Below are positions 52,400 through 60,971 of a stretch of DNA of 64,000 nucleotides, piece after piece. Position 1 is the stretch's first letter. Each line of letters starts with the position of its first letter. The stretch is from Candidatus Gerdarchaeota archaeon (GTDB taxonomy: Archaea; Asgardarchaeota; Heimdallarchaeia; JABLTI01). The notes under the pieces were generated by a model. The model was not told where the DNA came from, searched no databases, and saw nothing but the letters and a program-made list of their open reading frames with translations. The DNA lies in assembly GCA_016840945.1 (NCBI GenBank), contig JAEORJ010000304.1:1-64000 (forward strand). The letters are read 5' to 3'. The position numbers were made by a program, and so were the translations under genes.

Positions 52400-54006
52400 C
52401 ACGGTAGAGGTGGTGTAATATCATAATCTTTTTCCCACTCAACTTCGTATTTGTAATCAAGTTTTAGCTCTTCGCCAGCTTTTAGAGTAAGCTCCCAAGT
52501 ATAAATACCTAGATTGTCTTTTACTGATACAACGCTTGAATTAAAGTCCTTTACTTTAATACGCTCCGAACGGGAATAGGGTATGACATCTTTAATAGTC
52601 ATTTTTGATTCTTCTTTTCTGAAGTTCTTTAGGATTAATTGGTATTCATAATAGATAGAACGTTTACCCTTAACAATACCAGCTTTTTCCTTGATGCGTT
52701 TGAGTAGTTTCTTTTCAGCTTTAATTTTCAACTCTTCACGAGCACCAAGTTTAAATTCCTCTCCAGGGGCGATTCGTTTGACATAAGTTTCTCCAATGAA
52801 TTCACTTTCAGCATAAACTTTAGCATTACCAGCTAAAATAACAGCATCACCATTAGTAATAACATCTTGAGCGATAACTCCAAGAGCGTCAGTAGCAGCC
52901 CAATAGAATTCCTTTGCAGAAGTCAATTCATGAGTTGTTAAGGTTACTGGATGTTCATTTCCATCTGAAGGGATAGTCCACTTACCACTAATTTCAAAAC
53001 TTTGAACTCCCGCAGGGCTTTCCTTTAATTGAGCAGTAGGTTCTATCATTGGTTCAGGTGCTTCTTCTTCCATTTCATCACGTAGCATTTCCTTTTTCTC
53101 CATAGCTGCCATACTTGCCATTGGGGCAGCAGCTTTCATTTTTCTAGCTCTGCCAGGGCTTGGAGGAGGCATTGCATATGGATCATAAATATCAATGTAA
53201 AATGGATTAGGGTCAACAACTCGTAATGGTTTGAAGACTGCAGTAGATATTTCTAATTGCACATCTACCCAATCTTCTAAGGTTCGATTTCGTATCTGAG
53301 CCATTCCTTTAAGTACTGCCTTATCTGGTTGAAGGTCTATATCATATGTTGGCTCCCAACCAACACCTCTAGTTTGATATGATAACTCAAAAATAAATGG
53401 GCCTGCTTGAGCAACTTCTACAGAGATATTAATCTCATAAGTTTGTTCAACTTTTGAATGATTACGATACTCATTTATTTTAGCTCTAAGTGCAGCTATT
53501 TTCTTATTGAGCTTCTCAATTTCGTCTTCAAGTTTTTGTTTTTGTTTCAAATAATCATCATTATTCTTCTTCTCAAAATCCATGAATTGTGATAAAGTGT
53601 CTAATTTAGTTTCACCTGAAGCTAACCACTGAGGATATTCAATAGAAAATTTCTCACTTAAAGTACCAAGTCTAGTTTGTTGTTTATTGATAAATTCCAA
53701 ATTTTGTTGTTGTAAGTGAAGTTCTTTTTCTAATTTTTCGACTTCTAAAATTAATTCATTTAATTTTTCATGAGGTACTTCTTCATGATAAACTGATTCA
53801 ACATCAATAGCACCAAGCGATCCTTTACCTTTACCAGAGATACGTACACTATCTTCCATTAAGTTCCTGGTAAGCCCTGCTATCTTGACTTGTTGAAAAC
53901 CTTTTTTCAATTCTGTTTTACCAGATCGAAAAACACGTGCGCCATCTAAATACACTACCACTCGGTCTATAGTTGTATCTAGATTTAATATATTGATTTC
54001 GGCCAT
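52399..54006 (-). CDS. DUF4139/DUF4140 (MuiA-like) protein
   Basis: A 535-residue protein with an N-terminal DUF4140-type beta domain (IDRVVVYLDGARVFRSGKTE), a coiled coil (about 85-185) and a DUF4139 beta domain beginning with YQTRGVGWEPTYDIDLQPDK and ending with YTWELTLKAGEELKLDYKYE. A Pro/Met/Glu-rich insertion (about 275-325) interrupts the DUF4139 part. Family members are known as mucoidy-inhibitor-like proteins of unknown mechanism. No signal peptide is seen. First gene of the minus-strand operon; AGGT five aligned bases before the ATG. Confidence 0.8.
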   Translation of the reverse strand: MAEINILNLDTTIDRVVVYLDGARVFRSGKTELKKGFQQVKIAGLTRNLMEDSVRISGKGKGSLGAIDVESVYHEEVPHEKLNELILEVEKLEKELHLQQQNLEFINKQQTRLGTLSEKFSIEYPQWLASGETKLDTLSQFMDFEKKNNDDYLKQKQKLEDEIEKLNKKIAALRAKINEYRNHSKVEQTYEINISVEVAQAGPFIFELSYQTRGVGWEPTYDIDLQPDKAVLKGMAQIRNRTLEDWVDVQLEISTAVFKPLRVVDPNPFYIDIYDPYAMPPPSPGRARKMKAAAPMASMAAMEKKEMLRDEMEEEAPEPMIEPTAQLKESPAGVQSFEISGKWTIPSDGNEHPVTLTTHELTSAKEFYWAATDALGVIAQDVITNGDAVILAGNAKVYAESEFIGETYVKRIAPGEEFKLGAREELKIKAEKKLLKRIKEKAGIVKGKRSIYYEYQLILKNFRKEESKMTIKDVIPYSRSERIKVKDFNSSVVSVKDNLGIYTWELTLKAGEELKLDYKYEVEWEKDYDITPPLP

Positions 54007-54107
54007 ATTTTATAACCTTCTTTTTTTGATGTGAAATAAACTCTGAATTGGTCAAAAAACCTTTCGGAATTACTATTTGAGAAAATTAAAGACAAATAAA
54101 ATAACAT

Positions 54108-54130
54108 AAATAGGTTAAAATAACCTATTT
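54108..54130. promoter_or_regulatory. Perfect inverted repeat between divergent operons
   Basis: AAATAGGTTA-AAA-TAACCTATTT has 10-bp perfect arms and ends 30 bp before the DUF4430 start. It lies between the DUF4139 operon and the DUF4430/ECF operon and is a good operator candidate for either. Confidence 0.45.
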
Positions 54131-54159
54131 GTAGAAGTCATTATCAGTTTGTGAAAGAG

Positions 54160-54630
54160 ATGGGTAAATTTCTAGAAAAAAACCATAAAATCCTCGCAAT
54201 AGTAGGGTTTATTGTAATACTAGGAGTAATTAGTTGCGGATTAATTTTTGGCCCTTTCAATGAAATTTTACCTGATTCACTTCGAGAAAAACTTGGTTAT
54301 ACACTTAATAATGCTGATAATGATACCGATATAACTGTGAGATTGATAGTGGATTTCAATGGCTATCATGAAAATATCAATGAAACGATTTTTTTTGATG
54401 CAAATCAAACAGCTACAGCATACTCTATACTAACTACTGCAAATCTTACAGTAGATATTCGCAATTTTATTAATGGCATTTTTGTTGAGGGAATTGAGGG
54501 AATAAAGAAGGATGCGAACCATTATTGGTGGTATTTATATGATGGTGAAAACGGGGAAATTGCCTCTAATCGATTTGATTTACGAGCAAATAATGTACAA
54601 GAAATAATTTGGATTTACAAAGAATATTGA
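54160..54630 (+). CDS. DUF4430 (transcobalamin-like) surface protein
   Basis: A 156-residue protein with an N-terminal membrane helix (ILAIVGFIVILGVISCGLIF) and one extracellular domain of the DUF4430 type: ATAYSILTTANLTVDIRNF, GIFVEGIEGI, then HYWWYLYDGENGEIASNRFD and NNVQEIIWIY. The fold is related to the C-terminal domain of transcobalamin/intrinsic factor, and such proteins often accompany ECF transporters. The ATG at 54160 follows GTGA by four aligned bases and is preferred over the GTG at 54151. Substrate unknown; cobalamin is a guess. Confidence 0.7.
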   Translation: MGKFLEKNHKILAIVGFIVILGVISCGLIFGPFNEILPDSLREKLGYTLNNADNDTDITVRLIVDFNGYHENINETIFFDANQTATAYSILTTANLTVDIRNFINGIFVEGIEGIKKDANHYWWYLYDGENGEIASNRFDLRANNVQEIIWIYKEY

Positions 54631-54640
54631 GTGTGATAAT

Positions 54641-55399
54641 ATGAATAGAAAAACAACAAAAAAACTTGCAGTAGCTATGACGATGATGATTCTTGTCATA
54701 GGGATTCTAGGATCATTTAATAAAGAGAGGGTATCTATAGCTTCAAGTTCGTTTCCAGTTGATTTCTATCAAGGTGAGAAATTTACTTGGAAGGTTGTTA
54801 ACATTACAACCAACAATATTGAATGGTGGAAGTGGAATTACACAACAGAAATATTTAGTTTTAAAGCTAACTGGCATGCAAATGTTAGTGATATTATCAG
54901 TTTTAATGTCACAGATTCTGTATCAATAAATGATAATTATTACCTAGCAGGTGATTTCCATGTTGGGAATTTGTCATTAACGACAAATGATTATGACATT
55001 GCTTTCAATTTAGGATTAACAGCTTATCCTTGGTATGGCGGACTGCTTAAACTTGAACAAAATTGGCAAACGCTCATAAATAATGACCCATTTAACGGAC
55101 CAAATGCTGAGATAATAGAGGACTACCAAATTACAATTTTAAATCAAGGAATCAATTCTATCAAGATTTTATTTGATAATGGATTTCAACAATCTGAACT
55201 TGTATATGATCCAATTATAGGATTGTTATTATATGCTAATATAACAATTGATCAATACTCGTTGATTATCACTTTGGATTCATCAACAATACCACTACCA
55301 GATACTACTGGATTGTTTTCACTTATTGATGTAATTAGTGGTCTTGGAATGGTAACAATTTTAGCAATAATAATCTACAAAAGAAAAATTCAGAATTAG
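54641..55399 (+). CDS. Secreted protein with C-terminal anchor
   Basis: A 252-residue protein with a signal peptide (KLAVAMTMMILVIGILGSF), a tryptophan-rich extracellular beta domain with many N-x-S/T sites and a C-terminal membrane helix (VISGLGMVTILAIIIYKRK) whose basic end suggests a surface anchor. Not recognised. It starts 10 bp after the DUF4430 gene, with GTGAT three bases before the ATG, and ends at the start region of the ECF S gene, so the three genes form an operon for surface capture and uptake. Confidence 0.6.
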   Translation: MNRKTTKKLAVAMTMMILVIGILGSFNKERVSIASSSFPVDFYQGEKFTWKVVNITTNNIEWWKWNYTTEIFSFKANWHANVSDIISFNVTDSVSINDNYYLAGDFHVGNLSLTTNDYDIAFNLGLTAYPWYGGLLKLEQNWQTLINNDPFNGPNAEIIEDYQITILNQGINSIKILFDNGFQQSELVYDPIIGLLLYANITIDQYSLIITLDSSTIPLPDTTGLFSLIDVISGLGMVTILAIIIYKRKIQN

Positions 55400-55407
55400 T
55401 GAAAGAA

Positions 55408-56097
55408 ATGAAAGACAATAAAGATAATGATGAATCAATTGAAGATAATGTACAAGAAACTTTCCAAACAGCTGAAAGTGATACACCTTTAATTGAAACA
55501 AGAACAGCTAAAGTTCCAGATTCATTCAAGTTCGCACTATTAGCTATCTTTATCGCACTTGGTCCAGCATTATCAATTTCGTTCATTTGGTTTCCATATT
55601 TTGAATTATTAACACTAACAATTTTTATTGGTGGGGGGGTTTTTGCACTGATTTTTGGTCGTGTAAAAGGTGTTCTATTAGGCATAACCTTAGCAGTGCT
55701 TTCACCTACAATCTATGAAGTAATAGCTTCAGCTATTATGGGACCTGCCTATATCATCTATCCATTCAAAATCATTGCTTTTATGATAATAGCGGTAACA
55801 GGGGCATTATTAGTACGACAAACTGATAAGAAAGCAACCTTCTTTTGGAGGTTCTTTCTAGCAGTTGTTGGAGGATTGTTGACATTATTATATGATCTAA
55901 TAGTGAATATAGGTATGATTTTATTTATGGATTTACAGATAGCCAGTTATTTTGCTACACTGATTATGGGGCTGTCTGTTACAGCTGTTCGTGTTTCAGT
56001 CAATACTGTACTTTTCTTCTTTGTTCAAGATATTATTTCAAGAGTAACTTTTCCTTATGTATGGGGAAAGAAAAGTAAAACCAAATTGCTAACATAA
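55408..56097 (+). CDS. ECF transporter S component-like membrane protein
   Basis: After a charged N-terminus (about 40 residues) the protein has six hydrophobic segments: FALLAIFIALGPALSISFIW, LTLTIFIGGGVFALIFG, VLLGITLAVLSPTIYEVIA, IIYPFKIIAFMIIAVTGALL, FLAVVGGLLTLLYDLIVNIG and FATLIMGLSVTAVRVSVNTV. The order and the LYDLIVNIG part fit S components of energy-coupling-factor importers. No EcfA/EcfT in the window. GTGA in the preceding 9 bp supports ATG 55408. A run of seven G at 55633-55639 keeps the frame. Confidence 0.65.
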   Translation: MKDNKDNDESIEDNVQETFQTAESDTPLIETRTAKVPDSFKFALLAIFIALGPALSISFIWFPYFELLTLTIFIGGGVFALIFGRVKGVLLGITLAVLSPTIYEVIASAIMGPAYIIYPFKIIAFMIIAVTGALLVRQTDKKATFFWRFFLAVVGGLLTLLYDLIVNIGMILFMDLQIASYFATLIMGLSVTAVRVSVNTVLFFFVQDIISRVTFPYVWGKKSKTKLLT

Positions 56098-56336
56098 ATA
56101 ATACTAAAAAGAATAAAACTAACCAATTTTATTAAAAAAATCAACAAAATCAGTTTAAAATTGAATCCGCAAAATAAACGATACTATTTTAAATTAAGGC
56201 AGTATTTATCCACTACTTAACATAAATAAATAGTTATAATTAGAGCATTTATCAAAAATTAATTAAATTGATAAAAAGCGTTTAATATTTAGTATAAAAA
56301 AATAAATTGGCGGATATTGTTTCGGAGATAGAAACC

Positions 56337-57479
56337 ATGAGCGATGTATCTTTTGAAGATGAAATGCGCCCTCCAGAAGAAGAAGGCATCTTATTAGATG
56401 TACGAGGAATTAGAACATACTTCTTTACAGAAGAAGGCGTAGTTAAAGCACTTGAAAATGTTAGTTATAAAGTATACGAATCAAAAACCCTTGGTATAGT
56501 AGGAGAATCTGGTTGCGGAAAATCAGTTAGTGCATTATCCGTAATGGGTATCGTTCCAGATCCCCCAGGTAAAATCCTTGAAGGTGAAGTTTGGTTTAGA
56601 GGTGAAGATCTCAGAAAGAAATCTGATGCAGAAATGCGTACCATTCGTGGTAACAAAATTGCTATGATCTTCCAAGACCCGATGACTTCATTAAACCCAG
56701 TTCTTACTGTTGGCGACCAGATCATGGAAGCTATCAGATTGCACCAAGAAGTTGATTTACAAACAGCACGAGAAAATGCAATCAAGATTATGGATCTTGT
56801 TGGTATACCAAGCGCTGCTGATAGAGTTGACGATTATCCTTTTATGTTCTCTGGTGGTATGAGACAACGTGTTATGATTGCTATGGCTCTTTCATGCAAT
56901 CCAGAATTATTGGTTGCTGATGAACCAACAACAGCACTTGATGTTACTATTCAAGCACAAATTTTGAACATCTTTAAAGCTATTAGAAACGAGTTTAATA
57001 TGTCCATTATGCTTATTACTCACGATCTTGGTGTTATTGCAGAGCTTTGTGATTACACAACAGTAATGTATGCAGGATATATTGTAGAATATGCATCAAC
57101 AATTGAATTGTTCAAAAATCCAATGCATCCCTATAGCATTGCATTATTAGGTGCTATTCCAAAACCAGAAACTCGTAAAGATGATGATTTGACAATTATT
57201 CCTGGAGCAATTCCAAGTTTAATTGAACCTCCCGATGGATGTCGATTCCATCCCCGATGTGCTCATACGATGGAAGTCTGCAAAACAGAGACACCAAAAT
57301 TAAGGCAAGTGGCTCCACATCATACAGTTAGATGCCACCTTTTTAACAAGTATCCTATTTCAGAAACAGAAGAATATACCGATAAAATGCATGAAAAATA
57401 TCTCATTTTGCAAGAAGAGGTATTGAAAGAACCCAAAATCAAGAAACGATTCAGAAGATTCATTAAAGGTCATGATTAG
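56337..57479 (+). CDS. Oligopeptide/dipeptide ABC transporter ATP-binding protein
   Basis: The 380-residue protein is an OppD/DppD-type ATPase: Walker [10 protein letters not shown]-loop [12 protein letters not shown], signature FSGGMRQR, Walker [13 protein letters not shown] and H-loop LITHDLG. The C-terminal extension has cysteines in [15 protein letters not shown] and CHLF, as in the Fe-S-binding tails of this group. GGAG four aligned bases before ATG 56337 sets the start; a TTG at 56307 is less likely. No permease or binding-protein gene is adjacent, and a terminator follows, so this is an orphan. Confidence 0.92.
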   Translation: MSDVSFEDEMRPPEEEGILLDVRGIRTYFFTEEGVVKALENVSYKVYESKTLGIVGESGCGKSVSALSVMGIVPDPPGKILEGEVWFRGEDLRKKSDAEMRTIRGNKIAMIFQDPMTSLNPVLTVGDQIMEAIRLHQEVDLQTARENAIKIMDLVGIPSAADRVDDYPFMFSGGMRQRVMIAMALSCNPELLVADEPTTALDVTIQAQILNIFKAIRNEFNMSIMLITHDLGVIAELCDYTTVMYAGYIVEYASTIELFKNPMHPYSIALLGAIPKPETRKDDDLTIIPGAIPSLIEPPDGCRFHPRCAHTMEVCKTETPKLRQVAPHHTVRCHLFNKYPISETEEYTDKMHEKYLILQEEVLKEPKIKKRFRRFIKGHD

Positions 57480-57489
57480 ATAGAGAAAA

Positions 57490-57530
57490 AATGTTAAACA
57501 ATCTTTAAGTAATTGTTTAACATTCTTTTT
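57490..57530 (+). terminator. Strong stem-loop terminator of the ABC ATPase gene
   Basis: AATGTTAAACAAT (57490-57502) and ATTGTTTAACATT (57512-57524) form a perfect 13-bp stem with a 9-nt loop, followed by CTTTTT. Confidence 0.75.
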
Positions 57531-57638
57531 CCGCCAATTTTCTAATTATTTTATTATTTTTTTACCTGTTTTTAAGCGAAAGAGTTAAGTTATACTTCAA
57601 TTATCTATATGAAAAAAACTATTTTGTTGGGTTAAATT

Positions 57639-57839
57639 ATGAGTAAGGTTCCGAGGGTAAATAAATACGAATGTTGTGGTTGTAGTTTATGTGTATATGC
57701 ATTACCTGAAGTCTTTAGATTAACTCCTGATGGATACTCAGAAGTCTATGCTACTGATGAAGCATTGGAAAAGGATATTGAAAAAGTGATTAAAAACTGT
57801 CCTGTAGGGTGTGTTCATTGGTTCATAAAGGGCTCTTAA
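57639..57839 (+). CDS. Single [4Fe-4S] ferredoxin
   Basis: A 66-residue electron carrier with C12-x2-C15-x2-C18 (CCGCSLC) and a C-terminal CPVGC that provides the fourth ligand. The style (ALPEVFRLTPDGYSEV) is that of single-cluster ferredoxins of the Thermotoga/Pyrococcus type. An extra cysteine at 13 and a further one in CPVGC might allow a disulfide. It stands alone. Confidence 0.9.
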   Translation: MSKVPRVNKYECCGCSLCVYALPEVFRLTPDGYSEVYATDEALEKDIEKVIKNCPVGCVHWFIKGS

Positions 57840-57896
57840 AATATTTAAAAAAATACAACTTTAAAATATCAAGCATTTTTTGTTCTACAATCTAAT

Positions 57897-57931
57897 AAAA
57901 AAATAGTAGGTTTAGCAAAAAATGCTAACCT
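57897..57931 (-). terminator. Stem-loop terminator of the parvulin gene
   Basis: AGGTTTAGCA (57908-57917) and TGCTAACCT (57923-57931) pair with one bulged base, overlap the stop codon at 57925, and run into seven T on the minus strand. Confidence 0.65.
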
Positions 57932-58218
57932 GTGCGTAAAATAATATGATACCCAAATTGTGTTTTTACTAGGCCAGATAACTGTCCTACTTCTAATGAG
58001 AAAGCGGCTTTCTCAAATTCTTTCACCATTTTTCCTCTACCAAATTCACCTAAGTTACCACCTTTATTAGCTGAGGAACACGTAGAATTCTCTCGAGCAA
58101 GTTTAGAAAAAAGACTCGGTAATTGATTGGAGCTAGCAGATTTGAGTTTATTTAAGAGATCTTCCGCTTGTGAAAATTTAGGTACTAGAATGTGTGAAAC
58201 TTTTATTTTATTAGCCAT
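57925..58218 (-). CDS. Parvulin-type peptidyl-prolyl isomerase
   Basis: A 97-residue stand-alone parvulin (rotamase) that speeds cis/trans isomerisation of prolyl bonds. KVSHILVPKFSQAEDLLNKL, FSKLARENSTCSSANKGGNL, GEFGRGKMVKEFEKAAFSL and KTQFGYHIILR form the complete fold, with catalytic His residues in SHIL and GYHI. No signal peptide, so cytoplasmic. GGTGAT five bases before the ATG is a near-perfect ribosome-binding site. Confidence 0.93.
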   Translation of the reverse strand: MANKIKVSHILVPKFSQAEDLLNKLKSASSNQLPSLFSKLARENSTCSSANKGGNLGEFGRGKMVKEFEKAAFSLEVGQLSGLVKTQFGYHIILRTG

Positions 58219-58398
58219 AATAAATCACCATTAATAAAGAAGGCATGAATGATAGCCTATATAATTAATTTGAATATTTTGAGTTTTATATTAAACTAGA
58301 ACAAACTAACATTTTTTCTAAATAATACAAGCAATTATAATATAGTTACTAAACCCTAAAATTCATTTGAAATAAAATATAGAATACAGTTGATGAAA

Positions 58399-59424
58399 AT
58401 GCCAATTGAATTTGTTGATTTAGCCCATGGTGCTGGCGGGAAGAAAATGGATGAGCTCTTAGAGATTGTTATGAAGAATATTATCCATCGAAAAATCGGT
58501 GATGGGATTGGTTTAGATGAAAAAGATGATGGGGCTACAATTAGAATTGGCAATCAAAGAATAGTCACATCAATAGATGGACATACTATACATCCAATTT
58601 TCTTCCCTGGTGGAGATTTAGGAAAATTAGCGATTACTGGCACAATAAATGATATTTGTGTTATGGGCGGAAAACCTTTAGCAATACTTTCAAGCATAAT
58701 AATAGAGGAAGGATTTCCTGTTAAAAACCTACAAAAAATAGTTGATTCATTAGCAAAAACAGCAGAGGAAAACGGTGTAGCAATAATTGCTGGTGACACA
58801 AAAGTAATGCCACGAGGAACATTAGATGAAATGATTATAGTAACAGCTGGAATAGGGGTAATTGAAGATGACAAATTGGATATTAGAGATTCGAACTTAA
58901 AACCAAGTGATAAGATAATAATCTCTGGTACAGTTGGAGACCATGGAATAGCTCTTATGGCTGGCAGAGAAGGCATTTCATTTGAAACTGAATTAAAATC
59001 AGATGTAGCTTCTGTGCAAGATATTGTTAATGCTGCACTAAAAATTGGTGGCGTCGTTGCAATGAAGGATCCCACCAGAGGTGGGCTTGCTTCAGCATTA
59101 AATGAATTTTCAGAGAAATCAAAAGTAAGCCTTTGGTTAGAAGATGAATTAATTCCAATCGATCCAGCTGTAAAAGCTGCTAGTGAGATGCTTGGTTTGG
59201 AACCATTAGGGGTGACCTGCGAAGGCCGAGTACTTTTAGGAGTAAAAGCTGAAAAGGCCGAAGAAGTATTAGCTAGCATAAAAGAATTACCTAATGGCAA
59301 AAAGGCTGTAATTATTGGAGAGGTTAAAGAAGAACGGCCAGGATTTGTTTTCTCAAAGACAATTGTAGGTGGACATCGAATAATTGAAAAGCCCATTGGT
59401 GAACAGATTCCAAGAGTGTGTTAA
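58399..59424 (+). CDS. hypE: Hydrogenase maturation protein HypE
   Basis: HypE dehydrates the carbamoyl group on its C-terminal cysteine to make the cyanide ligands of [NiFe] hydrogenases. The protein belongs to the PurM-like ATPase family: LAHGAGGKKMDELLE at the N-terminus, KDDGATIRIGNQRIVTSIDG, GDLGKLAITGTINDICVMGG, IAGDTKVMPRG and KDPTRGGLASALNE. It ends PRVC, so the essential C-terminal Cys is intact. ATG 58399 is preferred to the TTG/ATG pair 6-9 bp upstream by spacing from GTTGAT. Partner of hypB at 16319; other hyp genes and hydrogenase subunits are not in the window. Confidence 0.95.
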   Translation: MPIEFVDLAHGAGGKKMDELLEIVMKNIIHRKIGDGIGLDEKDDGATIRIGNQRIVTSIDGHTIHPIFFPGGDLGKLAITGTINDICVMGGKPLAILSSIIIEEGFPVKNLQKIVDSLAKTAEENGVAIIAGDTKVMPRGTLDEMIIVTAGIGVIEDDKLDIRDSNLKPSDKIIISGTVGDHGIALMAGREGISFETELKSDVASVQDIVNAALKIGGVVAMKDPTRGGLASALNEFSEKSKVSLWLEDELIPIDPAVKAASEMLGLEPLGVTCEGRVLLGVKAEKAEEVLASIKELPNGKKAVIIGEVKEERPGFVFSKTIVGGHRIIEKPIGEQIPRVC

Positions 59425-59559
59425 TAGATAAAAAGATATGATTTAGAAGAAAAATCTTATAAAAAGTCTTTTTAATAGACAAATGTACAATTCTACTAGT
59501 ACATGACTATATTATAATGAATTAATTATTTGTCATTACTTCACTAGGAGGAAAGAATC

Positions 59560-60402
59560 TTGAAAGTTGCTGATATAATGGATACTGAACCAGTTGTTGC
59601 ACAAGTACCTGGTACAAGAGATGATTTGTTTGAATTAATTCGTAAAACGGATTTAACTAGCTTCCCAGTTGTTAAAGAAGGAACTAAGGAATTAGTTGGT
59701 ATTATTACAGAAACAGATATTGTTAACAAACCTTCTGAAACACAACTAGCTCTTCTCATGACAAGAAATCCAATGACAACAACAAAAAGTGCTCCAATAG
59801 CTGATGTTATCAAGACTCTAATGGACAATAATTTCAGACAAATCCCTGTTATTGAAAAGGATAAATTAGTGGGAATGATCACTATTGGTGACATCATTTC
59901 TAAAGTAATAGCAATAGCTTCCTCTGAATCAACTATAGAGAAATATATGGCAAGTAATGTTTTAGCTATTTGGCAAGAGACACCACTACCAATAAGTCAA
60001 AAAATTATGTATTATTCTGGTGCTGAATCAGCCATCATTTTTGATGACAATGCAAAAATGGCTGGTATTATAACAGTAGTCGATTTTGTAAAATTCTTTG
60101 ATTCAATAGGTAGTGAAAAACGAGATGAGATGTCTGCTGGTGAAGGAAAAGAAGGCAGCTGGGATGCAGTCTCAACCATTATCGTACATACTAAAGATTT
60201 GATATTACCTAATATTCCAGTGAAAGAAATTATGACAAAAAATGTTATAACAACTTTCAGTAAAGCAGCTATAAGCGATGTAGCTAAGAAGATGCATCGA
60301 CAACAATTATATCAAATTCCAGTAGTTGATGCAAAAGGAAATGTTATTGGAATGATTAGAGATTTCAATCTTTTGAGAGCATTCAGTGAAATAAAACAAT
60401 AA
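59560..60402 (+). CDS. CBS-domain protein with four CBS repeats
   Basis: The 280-residue protein consists of CBS motifs in tandem: MDTEPVVAQVPGTRDDLFEL, MTRNPMTTTKSAPIADVIKT, MASNVLAIWQETPLPISQKI and MTKNVITTFSKAAISDVAKK, each followed by a strand-helix part such as IIEKDKLVGMITIGDII. CBS pairs bind adenosine nucleotides and act as energy or SAM sensors. No catalytic domain is fused. A TTG start is confirmed by AGGAGG four aligned bases before it. Partner unknown. Confidence 0.92.
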   Translation: MKVADIMDTEPVVAQVPGTRDDLFELIRKTDLTSFPVVKEGTKELVGIITETDIVNKPSETQLALLMTRNPMTTTKSAPIADVIKTLMDNNFRQIPVIEKDKLVGMITIGDIISKVIAIASSESTIEKYMASNVLAIWQETPLPISQKIMYYSGAESAIIFDDNAKMAGIITVVDFVKFFDSIGSEKRDEMSAGEGKEGSWDAVSTIIVHTKDLILPNIPVKEIMTKNVITTFSKAAISDVAKKMHRQQLYQIPVVDAKGNVIGMIRDFNLLRAFSEIKQ

Positions 60403-60614
60403 TCTTTAATCGAGAAAAATTAATTTATTGATTGATTTTTTTCTTTTCTTTATTTTCATTAATTCTTTAGCGATTGTGAAATTATAGTCCAATAAAGAAA
60501 GAATTTAACAAAAAAATGTTAAAAAACATAAGAATTAACAGAAAAAGATATATGCCTATTAGATAGAGAAAAGTCTACTACTAAATATACAATGACTACA
60601 AAGGAGAACAAATT

Positions 60615-60905
60615 ATGTCAAAAGCCAAAGCAGACGGAAACGTTGTCTTCATTGGATCTAAACAAGTTATGAGTTACGTACTTGCATGTATTACACAATT
60701 AAACGAAGGCAACCAAGATTTAATTTTAAAAGCTAGAGGACGAGCAATCAGCAGAGCTGTTGACACTGCAGAAATTATTCGTAATAGATTTGTTACTGAT
60801 GCTGTGATTAAAGATATTAAAATCAGCACCGAGCAAATTGAACGAAGTGAGGGTGGAACAGCGAATGTCTCAGCAATTGAAATTGTAATTAGTAAAAAGA
60901 AATAA
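60615..60905 (+). CDS. alba: Alba-family DNA/RNA-binding protein
   Basis: Alba is an abundant archaeal chromatin protein that also binds RNA. The 96-residue protein has [40 protein letters not shown] and [12 protein letters not shown], the complete Alba fold. The position of the often-acetylated lysine is kept in GSKQVM. AGGAG three aligned bases before the ATG; a hairpin terminator follows. Confidence 0.95.
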   Translation: MSKAKADGNVVFIGSKQVMSYVLACITQLNEGNQDLILKARGRAISRAVDTAEIIRNRFVTDAVIKDIKISTEQIERSEGGTANVSAIEIVISKKK

Positions 60906-60918
60906 GCTAGTAACTAAC

Positions 60919-60970
60919 CACGGTTGTTTATTGACCGTGTGTTAAATTCTTTTTCTTTTTTTATTCTTTT
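60919..60970 (+). terminator. Alba terminator
   Basis: CACGGT (60919-60924) and ACCGTG (60934-60939) form a 6-bp stem followed by a long T-rich tract (60947-60970) that runs into the stop region of the convergent gene. Confidence 0.6.
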
Positions 60971-60971
60971 T

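Noticed and set aside
55633..55639. Run of seven G as a frameshift error
   Set aside because: The frame stays open through it and encodes GGGV inside a membrane helix, so no error is needed.
58554..59396. 280-codon open frame on the minus strand opposite hypE
   Set aside because: It is a shadow: the plus-strand frame encodes a complete HypE with its catalytic Cys, and the minus-strand translation has no recognisable motif.
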